From assembly GCA_963770505.1 (NCBI GenBank), contig CAVYPR010000006.1, positions 682,001 through 746,000 on the forward strand: a stretch of DNA of 64,000 bases. The letters are read 5' to 3'. Source of the DNA: CAVYPR01 sp963770505 (GTDB lineage Bacteria; Actinomycetota; Acidimicrobiia; Acidimicrobiales; RAAP-2). The notes below the pieces were generated by a model. It worked only from the letters and a program-made list of their open reading frames with translations. It was not told where the DNA came from and searched no databases. The position numbers were made by a program, and so were the translations under genes. Positions 16,329 to 25,986 of this stretch are shown piece after piece (position 1 is the stretch's first letter; each line of letters starts with the position of its first letter).

Positions 16329-17894
16329 CTACTCCCACTCGATGGTGCCGGGCGGCTTGGACGTGACGTCCAGGGCCACCCGGTTCACGCCGTCCACCTC
16401 GCCGATGATGCGCGAGGCGATCCGCTCGACCACGTCGTAGGGAAGGCGGGCCCAGTCGGCGGTCATGGCGTCGTCGCTGGTCACGGCGCGGATCACAATC
16501 GGGTAGGCGTAGGTCCGGCCGTCGCCCATCACCCCCACGGTGCGCACGGCGGGCAGGACGGCGAAGCTCTGCCAAAGGTCGCGGTACAGGCCGGCCCGGC
16601 GGATCTCCTCGACCACCACCGCGTCGGCCGCCCGCAGGATCTCCGCCCGCTCGGGGGTCACCTCGCCCACGATCCGCACGGCGAGGCCCGGGCCGGGGAA
16701 GGGCTGGCGCCACACGATCTCGTGCGGCAGCCCCAGCTCCTCGCCGACCGCCCGCACCTCGTCCTTGAAGAGGAGCCGCAGCGGCTCCACCAGGTCGAAG
16801 TCGAGGTCCTCGGGCAGGCCCCCCACGTTGTGGTGGGACTTGATGTTGGCGGCCTCGCCGGCCAGGCCGCCCCCCGACTCGATCACGTCGGGGTAGAGCG
16901 TGCCCTGGACCAGAAAGCGGGGGCCGCCGCCGGCGGCGCCCGCCCCGAGGTCGACGGCGACCTCCTCGAAGATCCGGATGAACAGCTCCCCGATGATCTT
17001 GCGCTTGCGCTCGGGGTCGGTCACCCCGGCCAGGGCGGCGAAGAACCGGTCGGCCGCCTTCACGTGGACCAGGTCGATGTGGAACTGGCGGTGGAAGGTC
17101 TCCTCCACCTGGGCCGCCTCCCCGGCCCGCATGAGGCCGGTGTCGACGAACACGCAGGTGAGCTGGTCCCCGACGGCCTTGTGGACGAGGGCCGCGGCCA
17201 CGGCCGAGTCGACGCCGCCCGACAGGGCGCACAGCACCCGCTCGCTGCCGACCTGGGCCCGCACCGCCGCCACCTGCTGCTCGATGATCGAGACGTGGGT
17301 CCAGCCCGGGGCGATCCGGCAGACGTCCTGGAGGAACCGCTCGAAGAGGTCGGCCCCCCGGTCGGTGTGGACCACCTCGGGGTGGAACTGGACCCCGTGG
17401 ATCTGCCGCTCGGGGTCGAAGAGGGCGGCCACCGGGGCCTCGGGGCTGGACGCGGTGGCCACGAACCCGGGCGGCACCTCGGTGATGGCGTCGCCGTGGC
17501 TCATCCACACCTCGACCTCGGCCGGCCAGTCGACGAACAGCGGCGAGGTGCCCGACACCGAGAGCCGGGTTCGGCCGTACTCGCCGCGGCCGGTACGGGT
17601 CACGGTGCCCCCGAGTTGGGTGGTGAGGAGCTGGGCCCCGTAGCAGATGCCCAGCACCGGGATGCCGGCGTCGTAGATGGCGGGGTCGACCGAGGGGGCC
17701 GGTGTCTCGTGGACCGACTTGGGACCGCCCGAGAGGATGATCCCCCGGGGCCGCCGGGCGACCATCTCGGCCGCCGACATGGTGGGGGGGACGATCTCGG
17801 AGTAGACGTGGGCCTCGCGGACCCGCCGGGCGATCAGGCGGGCGTACTGCGCGCCGAAGTCGACGACCAGGACCGGGTCGTCGACCGCGCTCAA
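16329..17894 (-). CDS. guaA: GMP synthase (glutamine-hydrolysing)
   Basis: 521 residues; XMP to GMP. The N-terminal class I amidotransferase shows LGICYGAQLL with the nucleophile Cys and GVQFHPEVVHTD with the His/Glu pair. The ATP pyrophosphatase has CALSGGVDSAVAAAL, and the dimerisation domain ends DVTSKPPGTIEWE. The start is TTG 17894, overlapping the guaB3 stop as TTGA; the protein then reads SAVDDPVLVVDFGAQYARL as expected. Coupled to guaB3 upstream; pcrA follows after 34 bases. Confidence 0.97.
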   Translation of the reverse strand: MSAVDDPVLVVDFGAQYARLIARRVREAHVYSEIVPPTMSAAEMVARRPRGIILSGGPKSVHETPAPSVDPAIYDAGIPVLGICYGAQLLTTQLGGTVTRTGRGEYGRTRLSVSGTSPLFVDWPAEVEVWMSHGDAITEVPPGFVATASSPEAPVAALFDPERQIHGVQFHPEVVHTDRGADLFERFLQDVCRIAPGWTHVSIIEQQVAAVRAQVGSERVLCALSGGVDSAVAAALVHKAVGDQLTCVFVDTGLMRAGEAAQVEETFHRQFHIDLVHVKAADRFFAALAGVTDPERKRKIIGELFIRIFEEVAVDLGAGAAGGGPRFLVQGTLYPDVIESGGGLAGEAANIKSHHNVGGLPEDLDFDLVEPLRLLFKDEVRAVGEELGLPHEIVWRQPFPGPGLAVRIVGEVTPERAEILRAADAVVVEEIRRAGLYRDLWQSFAVLPAVRTVGVMGDGRTYAYPIVIRAVTSDDAMTADWARLPYDVVERIASRIIGEVDGVNRVALDVTSKPPGTIEWE

Positions 17895-19054
17895 TGGCCC
17901 ATGCCGACGCCCTGCGACCGCTGGAGCTGCTTGCCCTCGGTCTGGAGGGAGGGGGCCACCATCACCTCTGCCTTCTGGAACTCCTTCACCGTCTCGTAGC
18001 CGCAGGTCGCCATGGCCGTCCGCAGGGCGCCGAACAGGTTCATCCGGCCGTCGTTCTCGTGGGCCGGCCCGATCAGGATCTCCTGCAGGCTGCCGCGCAC
18101 CCCGGTGCGCACGCGGGCCCCGCGCGGCAGGGTCGGGTGGAAGGTGGCCATGCCCCAGTGGAAGCCGCGGGCCGGGGCCTCGGTGGCCGAGGAGAGGGGG
18201 GAGCCCAGCATCACGGCGTCGGCGCCGCAGGCGATGGCCTTGGCGATGTCGCCGCCCTTGGACATCCCGCCGTCGGCGATGACGTGGACGTAGACGCCGG
18301 TCTCGTCCAGGTGCCGCATGCGCGCCCCGGCCACGTCGGCGATGGCCGTGGCCTGGGGCACGCCCAGGCCGAGGACGCCCCGGGTGGTGCAGGCGTTGCC
18401 CGGCCCCACCCCGACCAGCACCCCGACGGCGCCGGTGCGCATCAGGTGCAGGCCCGCCTGGTAGGAGGCGCAGCCGCCCACGATGACCGGGATCTCGAAC
18501 TCGCGGATGAAGAGCTTCAGGTTGAGCGGCTCGACGGTCTTGGAGACGTGCTCGGCCGAGACGACCGTGCCCTGGATCACCAGGAGGTCGAGCTCGGCGG
18601 CGAGGATGGCCGGGGCCAGCTCCTCGGTGCGTTGGGGGGTCACCGAGGCCGCCGTGGTGATCCCCGCCTCCTTCATCTGGCGGATCCGCTCGGTCACCAG
18701 CTCGGGGCGGATCGGCTCGGAGTACATCTGCTGCATCCGGGCGGTGGCCTTCTCGTCGTCGAGCTCGCGGATCTCGTCGAACAGCCCGGTCGGGTCGTCG
18801 TAGCGGGTCCAGAGCCCCTCGAGGTTGAGGACCCCCAGCCCGCCGAGGCGGCCCAGCTCGATGGCCGTGGCCGGGCTGATCACCCCGTCCATGGCCGCCC
18901 CCATGAGGGGCAGCTCGAAGCGGTAGGCGTCGATCTCCCAACTGATGTCGACGTCCTCGGGGTCGCGGGTCCGGCGGCTGGGCACGATGGCGATGTCGTC
19001 GAACCCGTAGGCCCTGCGCCCCGACTTGAAGATGCCGATCTCGATCTCTGCCAC
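17891..19054 (-). CDS. guaB3: IMP dehydrogenase family protein GuaB3
   Basis: 387 residues from GTG 19054, picked for its GGAGGG Shine-Dalgarno and because the product then starts AEIEIGIFKSGRRAYGFDDI like actinobacterial GuaB3. Landmarks: VPSRRTRDPEDVDISWEID, the catalytic-loop GNACTTRGVLGLGVPQATAI with its Cys, and VIADGGMSKGGDIAKAIACG. No CBS domains. GuaB3-type proteins sit beside guaB and guaA in actinobacteria and some act as GMP reductases; which activity this one has is not visible. No canonical guaB is in the window. A TATCGT (19119-19124) lies 64 bases upstream and may be its -10. Confidence 0.92.
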   Translation of the reverse strand: MAEIEIGIFKSGRRAYGFDDIAIVPSRRTRDPEDVDISWEIDAYRFELPLMGAAMDGVISPATAIELGRLGGLGVLNLEGLWTRYDDPTGLFDEIRELDDEKATARMQQMYSEPIRPELVTERIRQMKEAGITTAASVTPQRTEELAPAILAAELDLLVIQGTVVSAEHVSKTVEPLNLKLFIREFEIPVIVGGCASYQAGLHLMRTGAVGVLVGVGPGNACTTRGVLGLGVPQATAIADVAGARMRHLDETGVYVHVIADGGMSKGGDIAKAIACGADAVMLGSPLSSATEAPARGFHWGMATFHPTLPRGARVRTGVRGSLQEILIGPAHENDGRMNLFGALRTAMATCGYETVKEFQKAEVMVAPSLQTEGKQLQRSQGVGMGH

Positions 19055-19156
19055 AGCCTGCCCTCCGGCCCTCGTCCAGCCATCGCCCATCGCCGGGCCG
19101 ACACGCCGACGTGCGCCCACGATACCGTGCGGCCCGAGGGGGCCGGTGACCGCCGC

Positions 19157-19912
19157 TCAGCCCTCCGACGTCACCCCGAGCACCAGGGAGACCAGCTCGA
19201 AGAGGATGCGGGCGGTGGCGCCCCAGACCGTCTCTGTGGCCACCTCGAAGAACCACACCGGGAACGACCCGTCGCCCGTGTCGTCGCCGGCGCCCTCGAC
19301 CACGCGGCCCGGCACCGTCCAGCGCTCCTCGGAGAAGGCGCCCTCGGCCACCAGGTCGGCCAGGGCCACGTCGAAGACCCGGGCCACCTCGGCCTCGTTG
19401 GCCGAGAGGGACGGCCGGCGGTCGAGCACCGCCACCACCGGCACGATCAGCGACATCGAGGAGAAGGTGGCCAGCGGTCGGAGCCACCCGGCCGGCCGCA
19501 CCGCGGCGGGGTCGAGGCCCACCTCCTCGGCCGCCTCCCGGCGGGCGGCCTCGAGGGGGCTCTCCCCCGGGTCGATGCGCCCCCCGGGGAAGCTCACCTC
19601 GCCGGCGTGGGCCCGCAGCCCGCTCGAGCGCCGGGTGAGCACGGTGCGGGCCTCCCCGGCCTCCTCGAAGAGGGCCACCAGCACCGCCGAGGGGGCGGGC
19701 GTCGGGCCCGACGGCCCGGGGCCGGGGGCGGGCGCCGGCGGCGGGCCGGACCTCCCGGCCCGCCCGAGCGCCGCCTCCACCGAGGCCACCGAGATCCCCC
19801 GACGGGCCGCGGCCGGCAGCGACTCCCAGGGCCCCGGGGCGCCGGGCACCGCGGTGGGCGGCCTCCGCACGCGCTGCGGCGGTCCCTTCGTCGGGGCGTC
19901 GGGGGGTGTCAT
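19157..19912 (-). CDS. Nudix hydrolase, CoA pyrophosphatase-like
   Basis: 251 residues. After an 80-residue Pro/Ala-rich lead, RRSSGLRAHAGEVSFPGG and the Nudix box GGRIDPGESPLEAARREAAE with EVGL are clear. The HAGEVSFPGG signature preceding the box is typical of the CoA pyrophosphatase (NudL/UPF0035) group, which hydrolyses CoA to phosphopantetheine and 3',5'-ADP. The long disordered N-terminus is not part of the family core, and a shorter start cannot be ruled out. ATG 19912 lies 9 bases after a TAGCCT box, which supports the long form. Confidence 0.85.
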   Translation of the reverse strand: MTPPDAPTKGPPQRVRRPPTAVPGAPGPWESLPAAARRGISVASVEAALGRAGRSGPPPAPAPGPGPSGPTPAPSAVLVALFEEAGEARTVLTRRSSGLRAHAGEVSFPGGRIDPGESPLEAARREAAEEVGLDPAAVRPAGWLRPLATFSSMSLIVPVVAVLDRRPSLSANEAEVARVFDVALADLVAEGAFSEERWTVPGRVVEGAGDDTGDGSFPVWFFEVATETVWGATARILFELVSLVLGVTSEG

Positions 19913-19921
19913 CGGGCCGTC

Positions 19922-19927
19922 AGGCTA
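19922..19927 (-). promoter_or_regulatory. -10 box (TAGCCT) for the Nudix gene
   Basis: TAGCCT on the minus strand is nine bases before ATG 19912, giving a leader of about two bases. Confidence 0.45.
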
Positions 19928-19954
19928 TGGGACCCGCCGCCTCCGCCACGCGCC

Positions 19955-19980
19955 CCGGCCGGGCCATCTGGCCCGGCCGG
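19955..19980 (-). terminator. groEL terminator, 12-bp perfect hairpin
   Basis: CCGGCCGGGCCA and its perfect complement flank a two-base loop, 30 bases past the groEL stop. This is the strongest inverted repeat I found. No T-tract follows. Confidence 0.7.
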
Positions 19981-19992
19981 TGGTGGCGCGTT

Positions 19993-20007
19993 CGGTCCAA
20001 GGGACCG
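19993..20007 (-). terminator. Second, smaller hairpin right after groEL
   Basis: CGGTCC/GGACCG with a three-base loop begins 3 bases beyond the groEL stop, before the larger hairpin. Tandem hairpins may act together in termination or 3'-end protection. Confidence 0.4.
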
Positions 20008-20009
20008 AG

Positions 20010-21659
<1,650 letters not shown>

Positions 21660-21740
21660 CGTTGACGGTGCTCCTCTCGAGCTCTTCGGGGGTGGACGGG
21701 CGGCACCGGCCCGGGGCGACCCGGGCCGGCTCCCGCGGGG

Positions 21741-22037
21741 CTACTTCTTCTGGAGCTTGGCCAGGACGTCGCGACCCGAAAGGATCAGCAGGTCCTCGCC
21801 GTCCACGGTGATCTCGGTTCCGCCGTACTTGGAGTAGACGACCGTGTCGCCCACGGCCACGTCGAGGGGGACCAGTTCGCCGGTGTTCTCGGCGCGGCGG
21901 CCGGGCCCGACGGCCAGGACCTCGCCCTGCTGGGGCTTCTCCTTGGCGGTGTCGGGGATGACCAGACCGGACGCCGTCGTCTCCTCGGACTCGCCGGGCC
22001 GGACGACGATCCGGTCTTCGAGGGGGTGCAGCTTCAT
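21741..22037 (-). CDS. groS: Co-chaperonin GroES
   Basis: 98 residues; heptameric lid of GroEL. Starts MKLHPLEDRIVVRPGESEET, has the mobile-loop region ASGLVIPDTAKEKPQQG and ends ILSGRDVLAKLQKK. ATG 22037 has an AGGAGG Shine-Dalgarno 9 bases upstream. Transcribed from a TTGCCG-N17-TAGCAT promoter with a CIRCE operator immediately downstream of the -10, so heat-shock control by HrcA is expected. groL follows after an 81-base gap. Confidence 0.98.
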   Translation of the reverse strand: MKLHPLEDRIVVRPGESEETTASGLVIPDTAKEKPQQGEVLAVGPGRRAENTGELVPLDVAVGDTVVYSKYGGTEITVDGEDLLILSGRDVLAKLQKK

Positions 22038-22060
22038 CGGTTCGGGCCTCCTTGGCACAG

Positions 22061-22087
22061 TTAGCACTCTAGGGTTGCGAGTGCTAA
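22061..22087 (-). promoter_or_regulatory. CIRCE operator (HrcA site) of groES-groEL
   Basis: TTAGCACTC, nine bases, GAGTGCTAA: a perfect match to the CIRCE consensus. It begins at the last base of the groES -10 and ends 23 bases before the groES ATG, ideal for HrcA repression. hrcA itself is not in the window. Confidence 0.97.
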
Positions 22088-22115
22088 TGCTAGCGGGAGT
22101 CGGCGGCGGCGGCAA
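22087..22115 (-). promoter_or_regulatory. groES promoter (TTGCCG-N17-TAGCAT)
   Basis: On the minus strand TTGCCG (22115-22110) and TAGCAT (22092-22087) are separated by exactly 17 bases. The -10 sequence is the same as in the rpsL promoter. Its 3' end overlaps CIRCE by one base. Confidence 0.75.
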
Positions 22116-22129
22116 CCGCGCCGGCGGCC

Positions 22130-22135
22130 TATCCT
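22130..22135 (+). promoter_or_regulatory. Candidate -10 (TATCCT) for the SDR gene
   Basis: TATCCT on the plus strand, divergent from groES, lies 105 bases before GTG 22241. No clear -35 is seen, and CIRCE does not cover it. Confidence 0.3.
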
Positions 22136-22240
22136 CGGCCGCCGGGACGGAGCGGTGGCGGGAGGCGCGATGGTCGAGGGCGGTGGGACGGGCCGGGCGG
22201 CCCCCGCTGGTGCGCCGGCTGCGGCCGGTGCGCACTGACC

Positions 22241-23146
22241 GTGGCCGAGGGACGCTCCACCCCCAAGGCCACGACGCGCCCGCCCCGGCGGCCCGGGGCC
22301 GCCCGCACCGGCACCACGGGGGCCTCGCCCACCGCCCGACGCACCCCCCGGGGCACCCGGCGTCGGGCCCGCGAGGGCCACGGCACGCCGCCGGCCACCG
22401 CCGTGGTGGTGACCGGCGCGGCCTCGGGCATCGGCCTGGCCACCTGCCTGGCCCTGGCCGAGGCCGGGCGGCCCGTCGCCGCCTGGGACCTCGACGCCGC
22501 CGGGGCCCGGCGCATCGCCCGACGCTGCGCCGAGGACCACGGGGTGGGCGCGGTCGGCCTCGGGGTGGACGTCACGGACACCGCGGCCCTCCCCGCCGCG
22601 GTCGAGCGCTCGCTCTCGGCCCTCGGGCCGCTCGGCGGCCTGGTGCACTCGGCCGGGGTGGGGGGTCCCGCCCCGGTCACCGCGGTGGACGACCAGCTCT
22701 GGGACGCCGTGCTCGACGTCAACCTGCGGGCCGCGGCCATGGCCACCCGGGCGCTCCACCGCTCCCTGTGCGAGGCCGGCCCGGGGTCGGCCATCGTCTA
22801 CGTCTCGTCGATCGAGGGGCTCGTCGGCAACAGCTGGTTGGCCGCCTACTGCGCCTCGAAGGCCGGGCTCCTCGGTCTCACCCGGTCGGCCGCCCACACG
22901 CTCGGCCCCGACGGCATCCGCGTCAACGCCGTCTGCCCGGGGGCGGTCGACACCCCCCTGCTCGCCCCGCTGCTCGAGATCCCCGGCGCCCGCGCCTCGC
23001 TGGAGGAGAGGACCCCGCTCGGCCGCCTGGCCCAGCCCGACGACATCGCCCGGGTGGTGCGCTTCCTGCTCTCGGCCGAGGCGGCCTACGTGACCGGTGC
23101 GTCGGTGGTGGTCGACGGCGGGCTCACCGCCGTGGCCGGCGTCTGA
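22241..23146 (+). CDS. Short-chain dehydrogenase/reductase
   Basis: 301 residues from GTG 22241. Classical SDR: the NAD(P) loop TGAASGIG at about residues 58-65, HSAGVGGPAP (NAG equivalent), IVYVSSIEG with the catalytic Ser, AAYCASKAGLLGL with Tyr and Lys, and DGIRVNAVCPGAVDTPL. The Asp near the end of the second strand (AWDLDAAG) suggests NAD preference. The first 50 residues are Arg/Pro/Thr-rich and not part of the fold. The true start may be later, though no in-frame ATG precedes the loop. The substrate is unknown. Confidence 0.85.
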   Translation: MAEGRSTPKATTRPPRRPGAARTGTTGASPTARRTPRGTRRRAREGHGTPPATAVVVTGAASGIGLATCLALAEAGRPVAAWDLDAAGARRIARRCAEDHGVGAVGLGVDVTDTAALPAAVERSLSALGPLGGLVHSAGVGGPAPVTAVDDQLWDAVLDVNLRAAAMATRALHRSLCEAGPGSAIVYVSSIEGLVGNSWLAAYCASKAGLLGLTRSAAHTLGPDGIRVNAVCPGAVDTPLLAPLLEIPGARASLEERTPLGRLAQPDDIARVVRFLLSAEAAYVTGASVVVDGGLTAVAGV

Positions 23147-23241
23147 GAAGGGCATCGGGCCGGACGCGCCGCGGCGCTGGGCCGAAGGCGAAGACGCCGC
23201 CGCCGCCGGCCGGTCCGGCGCGGTGACGGGCCGGGTTCCCC

Positions 23242-23865
23242 CTACCGCACCCCGCGGGGTCGGAACTGGGCGCTGATGCGCGGGCCCACGGGTCGCCGGG
23301 TCTTGGGCACGGCGTGCTCCCAGGTGCGCTGGCAGCTCCCCCCCATCACCAGCAAGTCGCCGCTGTGGAGCGAGAAGCGCAGCGCCGGGCCTCCTCGGCG
23401 GGGCCGCAGGTGCAGGGAACGCGGGCACCCGAGCGAGCAGATCGCCACCAGGGTGTCGCAGGTGGCCCCCCGCCCGATGGTGTCGCCGTGCCAGGCGACC
23501 GAGTCGCGCCCGTCCCGGTAGCAGCAGAGGCCGACCGTGGCGAACGGCTCTCCCATCTCCGCTTCGTACTCGCGGTTGAGGGCGGCCATCGCCTCGGCCA
23601 GGCCCGGGTCGGGCAGCGGGTCGTCAGCGTCGTAGAAGGCCTGCAGCCGCGGCACGTCGACCACCCGGTCGTACATCGGCCGGCGCTCGTGCTGCCAGGC
23701 CACGTCGGCACGCAGGCGCTCGAAGAGGGCGTCGGCCCCGCCGAGCCAGCCGCGCCGCACCTCGACCCAGGCGCCGCCCTCGAGGTCGGTGCGCACCGGG
23801 CGGCCGGCGGTCCGGGGCGACACCTCCTCACCTGCGGCGAAGAGCGATCCCTGCAGCGTGCCCAC
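23242..23865 (-). CDS. AlkB-like 2-oxoglutarate/Fe(II) dioxygenase (SOS-controlled)
   Basis: 207 residues. The C-terminal half is a double-stranded beta-helix dioxygenase: SVAWHGDTIGR supplies the His-x-Asp iron ligands, TWEHAVPK the distal His, and GPRISAQFRPRG the Arg residues that hold 2-oxoglutarate. SLGCPRSLHLRP and GDLLVMGGSCQ are AlkB-family strands. Members repair alkylated DNA bases by oxidative demethylation. GTG 23865 is chosen because the in-frame TTG at 23874 falls inside the -10 box. A perfect LexA box overlaps the -35 region, so induction by DNA damage is expected. Convergent with the SDR gene. Confidence 0.9.
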   Translation of the reverse strand: MGTLQGSLFAAGEEVSPRTAGRPVRTDLEGGAWVEVRRGWLGGADALFERLRADVAWQHERRPMYDRVVDVPRLQAFYDADDPLPDPGLAEAMAALNREYEAEMGEPFATVGLCCYRDGRDSVAWHGDTIGRGATCDTLVAICSLGCPRSLHLRPRRGGPALRFSLHSGDLLVMGGSCQRTWEHAVPKTRRPVGPRISAQFRPRGVR

Positions 23866-23873
23866 GACCCTCA

Positions 23874-23879
23874 ACTCTA
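23874..23879 (-). promoter_or_regulatory. -10 box (TAGAGT) of the AlkB-like gene
   Basis: TAGAGT on the minus strand lies eight bases before GTG 23865 and eight bases after the LexA box. It rules out the overlapping TTG as a start. Confidence 0.6.
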
Positions 23880-23887
23880 CCCGGATA

Positions 23888-23901
23888 CGAACAGATGTTT
23901 G
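23888..23901 (-). promoter_or_regulatory. LexA (SOS) box upstream of the AlkB-like gene
   Basis: CGAACAGATGTTTG fits the actinobacterial/Gram-positive SOS consensus CGAACRNRYGTTYG at every position. It occupies the -35 region of the AlkB-like gene, and lies just after the rlmN stop. Bound LexA would block this promoter until damage occurs. Confidence 0.85.
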
Positions 23902-23903
23902 CT

Positions 23904-24938
23904 TCAGACGTTGGCGGCGGCGCCCGTCCGGCCGCCCCCCCCGGCCAGTTGCCCGCAGGCGGCGTCGATCTCCGCACCCCGGGTCACCCGGACGGTGGCG
24001 TTCACCCCGAGCCCCCCGAGCTCCTCGGCGAAGGCCCGCACCCGGTGCCGGGGGGTCCCGCGCACCGCGTACCCCGGGGTGGGGTTGAGCGGGATCAGGT
24101 TGACGTGGGCGGCCAGCGGGCGGACGAAGCGGGCCAGCTCGGCGACGTCGGTGGGCCGGTCGTTCACCCCGTCGATCAGCGCCCACTCCACCGAGAGCCG
24201 GCGGTGGGTCGCCGACACGTAGTGGGCGCAGGCCTCGGCCAGCACCGCCAACGGGTACCGCCGGTTCAGCGGGACCAGCTCGTCGCGCAGCTCGTCGTTG
24301 GCGGCGTGCAGGGAGACGGCGAGGTTGACCGGGAGCTCCTCGCCGGCCAATCGCCGGATGCCCGGGACGACGCCGACGGTGGAGAGGGTGAGGCGGCGGG
24401 CCGACAGACCGAGGTCGGCGTGGATCCGCTCGACCGCGGCCCACGTGCGGTCGTAGTTGGCCAGCGGCTCGCCCATGCCCATGAAGACGACGTTGGTGAG
24501 GCGACGCGGCCGGGCCGCCCGCGTGGCCGCCACCACCTGCTCGACGATCTCGCCGGCGGTGAGCTGGCGCACGAAGCCGGCCTGGCCGGTGGCGCAGAAC
24601 TGGCATGCCATGGCGCAGCCGGCCTGGGTCGAGACGCAGGCCGTCACCCGGTCGGGGTAGGCCATCAGCACGGTCTCCACCCGGGCCCCGTCACCCAGGG
24701 TGAAGAGCCACTTGACGGTGGCGCCGCCGTCGGCCACCTGTCGCGACCCCTCCGTCAGCGCCGGCACCAGCGCCTCCTCCAGCCGGCGGCGCAGGCTCGC
24801 CGGGAGGTCGGTCATCTCCGACGGCCGACGGGCCCGGCGGTGGAGCCCGTCCCAGACCTGGCGGACCCGGTAGGGGGGCTCGTCGGCCAGGAGCGCCGCC
24901 AGCTCCTCTGGGCCGAGGTCGTAGGGTCCGGGCACCAC
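23904..24938 (-). CDS. rlmN: 23S rRNA / tRNA adenine C2-methyltransferase RlmN
   Basis: 344 residues; radical-SAM enzyme that methylates A2503 of 23S rRNA and A37 of some tRNAs. CAMACQFC gives the CxxxCxxC cluster site, GMGEPLANYD the SAM-binding motif, TVGVVPGI the fold signature, and the late Cys in DAACGQL would match the methyl-carrying or resolving Cys. The start is the first of two GTG codons (24938 or 24935); the -10 spacing of 6 bases favours the second. It is 28 bases downstream of the tsaD stop but has its own promoter. Confidence 0.95.
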   Translation of the reverse strand: MVPGPYDLGPEELAALLADEPPYRVRQVWDGLHRRARRPSEMTDLPASLRRRLEEALVPALTEGSRQVADGGATVKWLFTLGDGARVETVLMAYPDRVTACVSTQAGCAMACQFCATGQAGFVRQLTAGEIVEQVVAATRAARPRRLTNVVFMGMGEPLANYDRTWAAVERIHADLGLSARRLTLSTVGVVPGIRRLAGEELPVNLAVSLHAANDELRDELVPLNRRYPLAVLAEACAHYVSATHRRLSVEWALIDGVNDRPTDVAELARFVRPLAAHVNLIPLNPTPGYAVRGTPRHRVRAFAEELGGLGVNATVRVTRGAEIDAACGQLAGGGGRTGAAANV

Positions 24939-24941
24939 CCC

Positions 24942-24947
24942 ACGCTA
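24942..24947 (-). promoter_or_regulatory. -10 box (TAGCGT) for leaderless rlmN
   Basis: TAGCGT on the minus strand lies three bases before the first GTG and six before the second, which fits a leaderless message starting at GTG 24935. Confidence 0.5.
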
Positions 24948-24966
24948 GGGGCGGGCGACGGGGTGC

Positions 24967-25986
24967 TCAGACGGTGAGGGGGAGGAAGAGGTTGGGGTCG
25001 GCGGCGAGCGAGAGCGGGCTCGGCCCGTCGTGGGTCAGCCGCCACCAGCCCGCGGCGGCCACCATGGCCGCGTTGTCGGTGCACATGGCCCGGCTCGGGA
25101 GGTAGGTCGGCACCCCGAGCTCGGCCCCGGCCTCCGCCGTCCGCCGCCGCAGGAGCGAGTTGGCCGCCACCCCGCCGGCCAGGCAGAGCCCCCTGGCCCC
25201 GGTGGCCGCCACCGCCCGGCTGGCCTTGGCCACCAGCACGTCGACCACCGCCTCTTGGAACGAGGCGGCCACGTCGGCCGCCGAGCGCCTCGGGCTGGCG
25301 CTCGACCGTCCGCACCACCGACGTCTTCAGCCCCGAGAAGGAGAAGTCGTAGCTCTCGTCCATCAGGGCGCGGGGGAAGGCGAAGGCGGTCGGGTCGCCC
25401 TCGCCGCGGCGATGGCGGTCGATGGCCGGACCGCCCGGGTAGCCGAGGCCGAGGTAGCGGGCGACCTTGTCGTAGGCCTCGCCGGCGGCGTCGTCGATGG
25501 TCTGGCCCAGCAGCCGGTAGCGGCCGGGCGCCGACATCTCCACCAGCACGGTGTGGCCCCCCGAGACGAGCAGCACCACCAGCGGCCAGCCGAGGTCGGG
25601 CTCCTCGAGGAGGGAGGCGAAGAGGTGGGCCTCGAGGTGGTTGACGCCGACGAACGGCACGTCCCAGGCCATGGCCAGGGCCTTGGCCCCCGACAGCCCC
25701 ACCAGCAGCGACCCGACCAGCCCCGGGCCGCAGGTGGCCGCCACCGCCTCGACCGCCGGGTCCACGGCGTCCATCCCCGGCCCGTTCCAGCGCGTCGGCG
25801 ACCACCTGGGTGAACAGCTCGATGTGGGCCCGGCCGGCCACCTCGGGCACCACCCCGCCGTAGCGGGCGTGCAGGTCGACCTGGCTGGAGACCACCGAGG
25901 AGACGCACCGTGCGGCCGGCCACCACCACCGCCGCCGCCGTCTCGTCGCACGAGGTCTCGATGCCGAGCACGGCCCCCTCGGTCAC
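24967..25986 (-). CDS. tsaD: tRNA t6A synthesis protein TsaD, three apparent frameshifts
   Basis: Transfers threonylcarbamoyl to A37 of ANN-decoding tRNAs. From GTG 25986 (GTGA overlap with rimI) the frame reads LGIETSCDETAAAVVVAG and breaks at about 25901-25905. A second frame carries VVSSQVDLHARYGGVVPEVA and breaks at about 25774-25778. The third carries VNHLEAHLFASLL (metal-binding HxxxH), VSGGHTVLVEM and FSFSGLKTSVV, and breaks at about 25284-25288. The last part reads AASFQEAVVDVL and ends LFLPLTV. Each break is one extra base. The corrected length is 338 residues, exactly typical. An essential gene with three breaks points to sequence error. Confidence 0.92.

Noticed and set aside
23872..23874. 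TTG as the start of the AlkB-like gene
   Set aside because: It overlaps the TAGAGT -10 box, so it could not be in the transcript; GTG 23865 fits.
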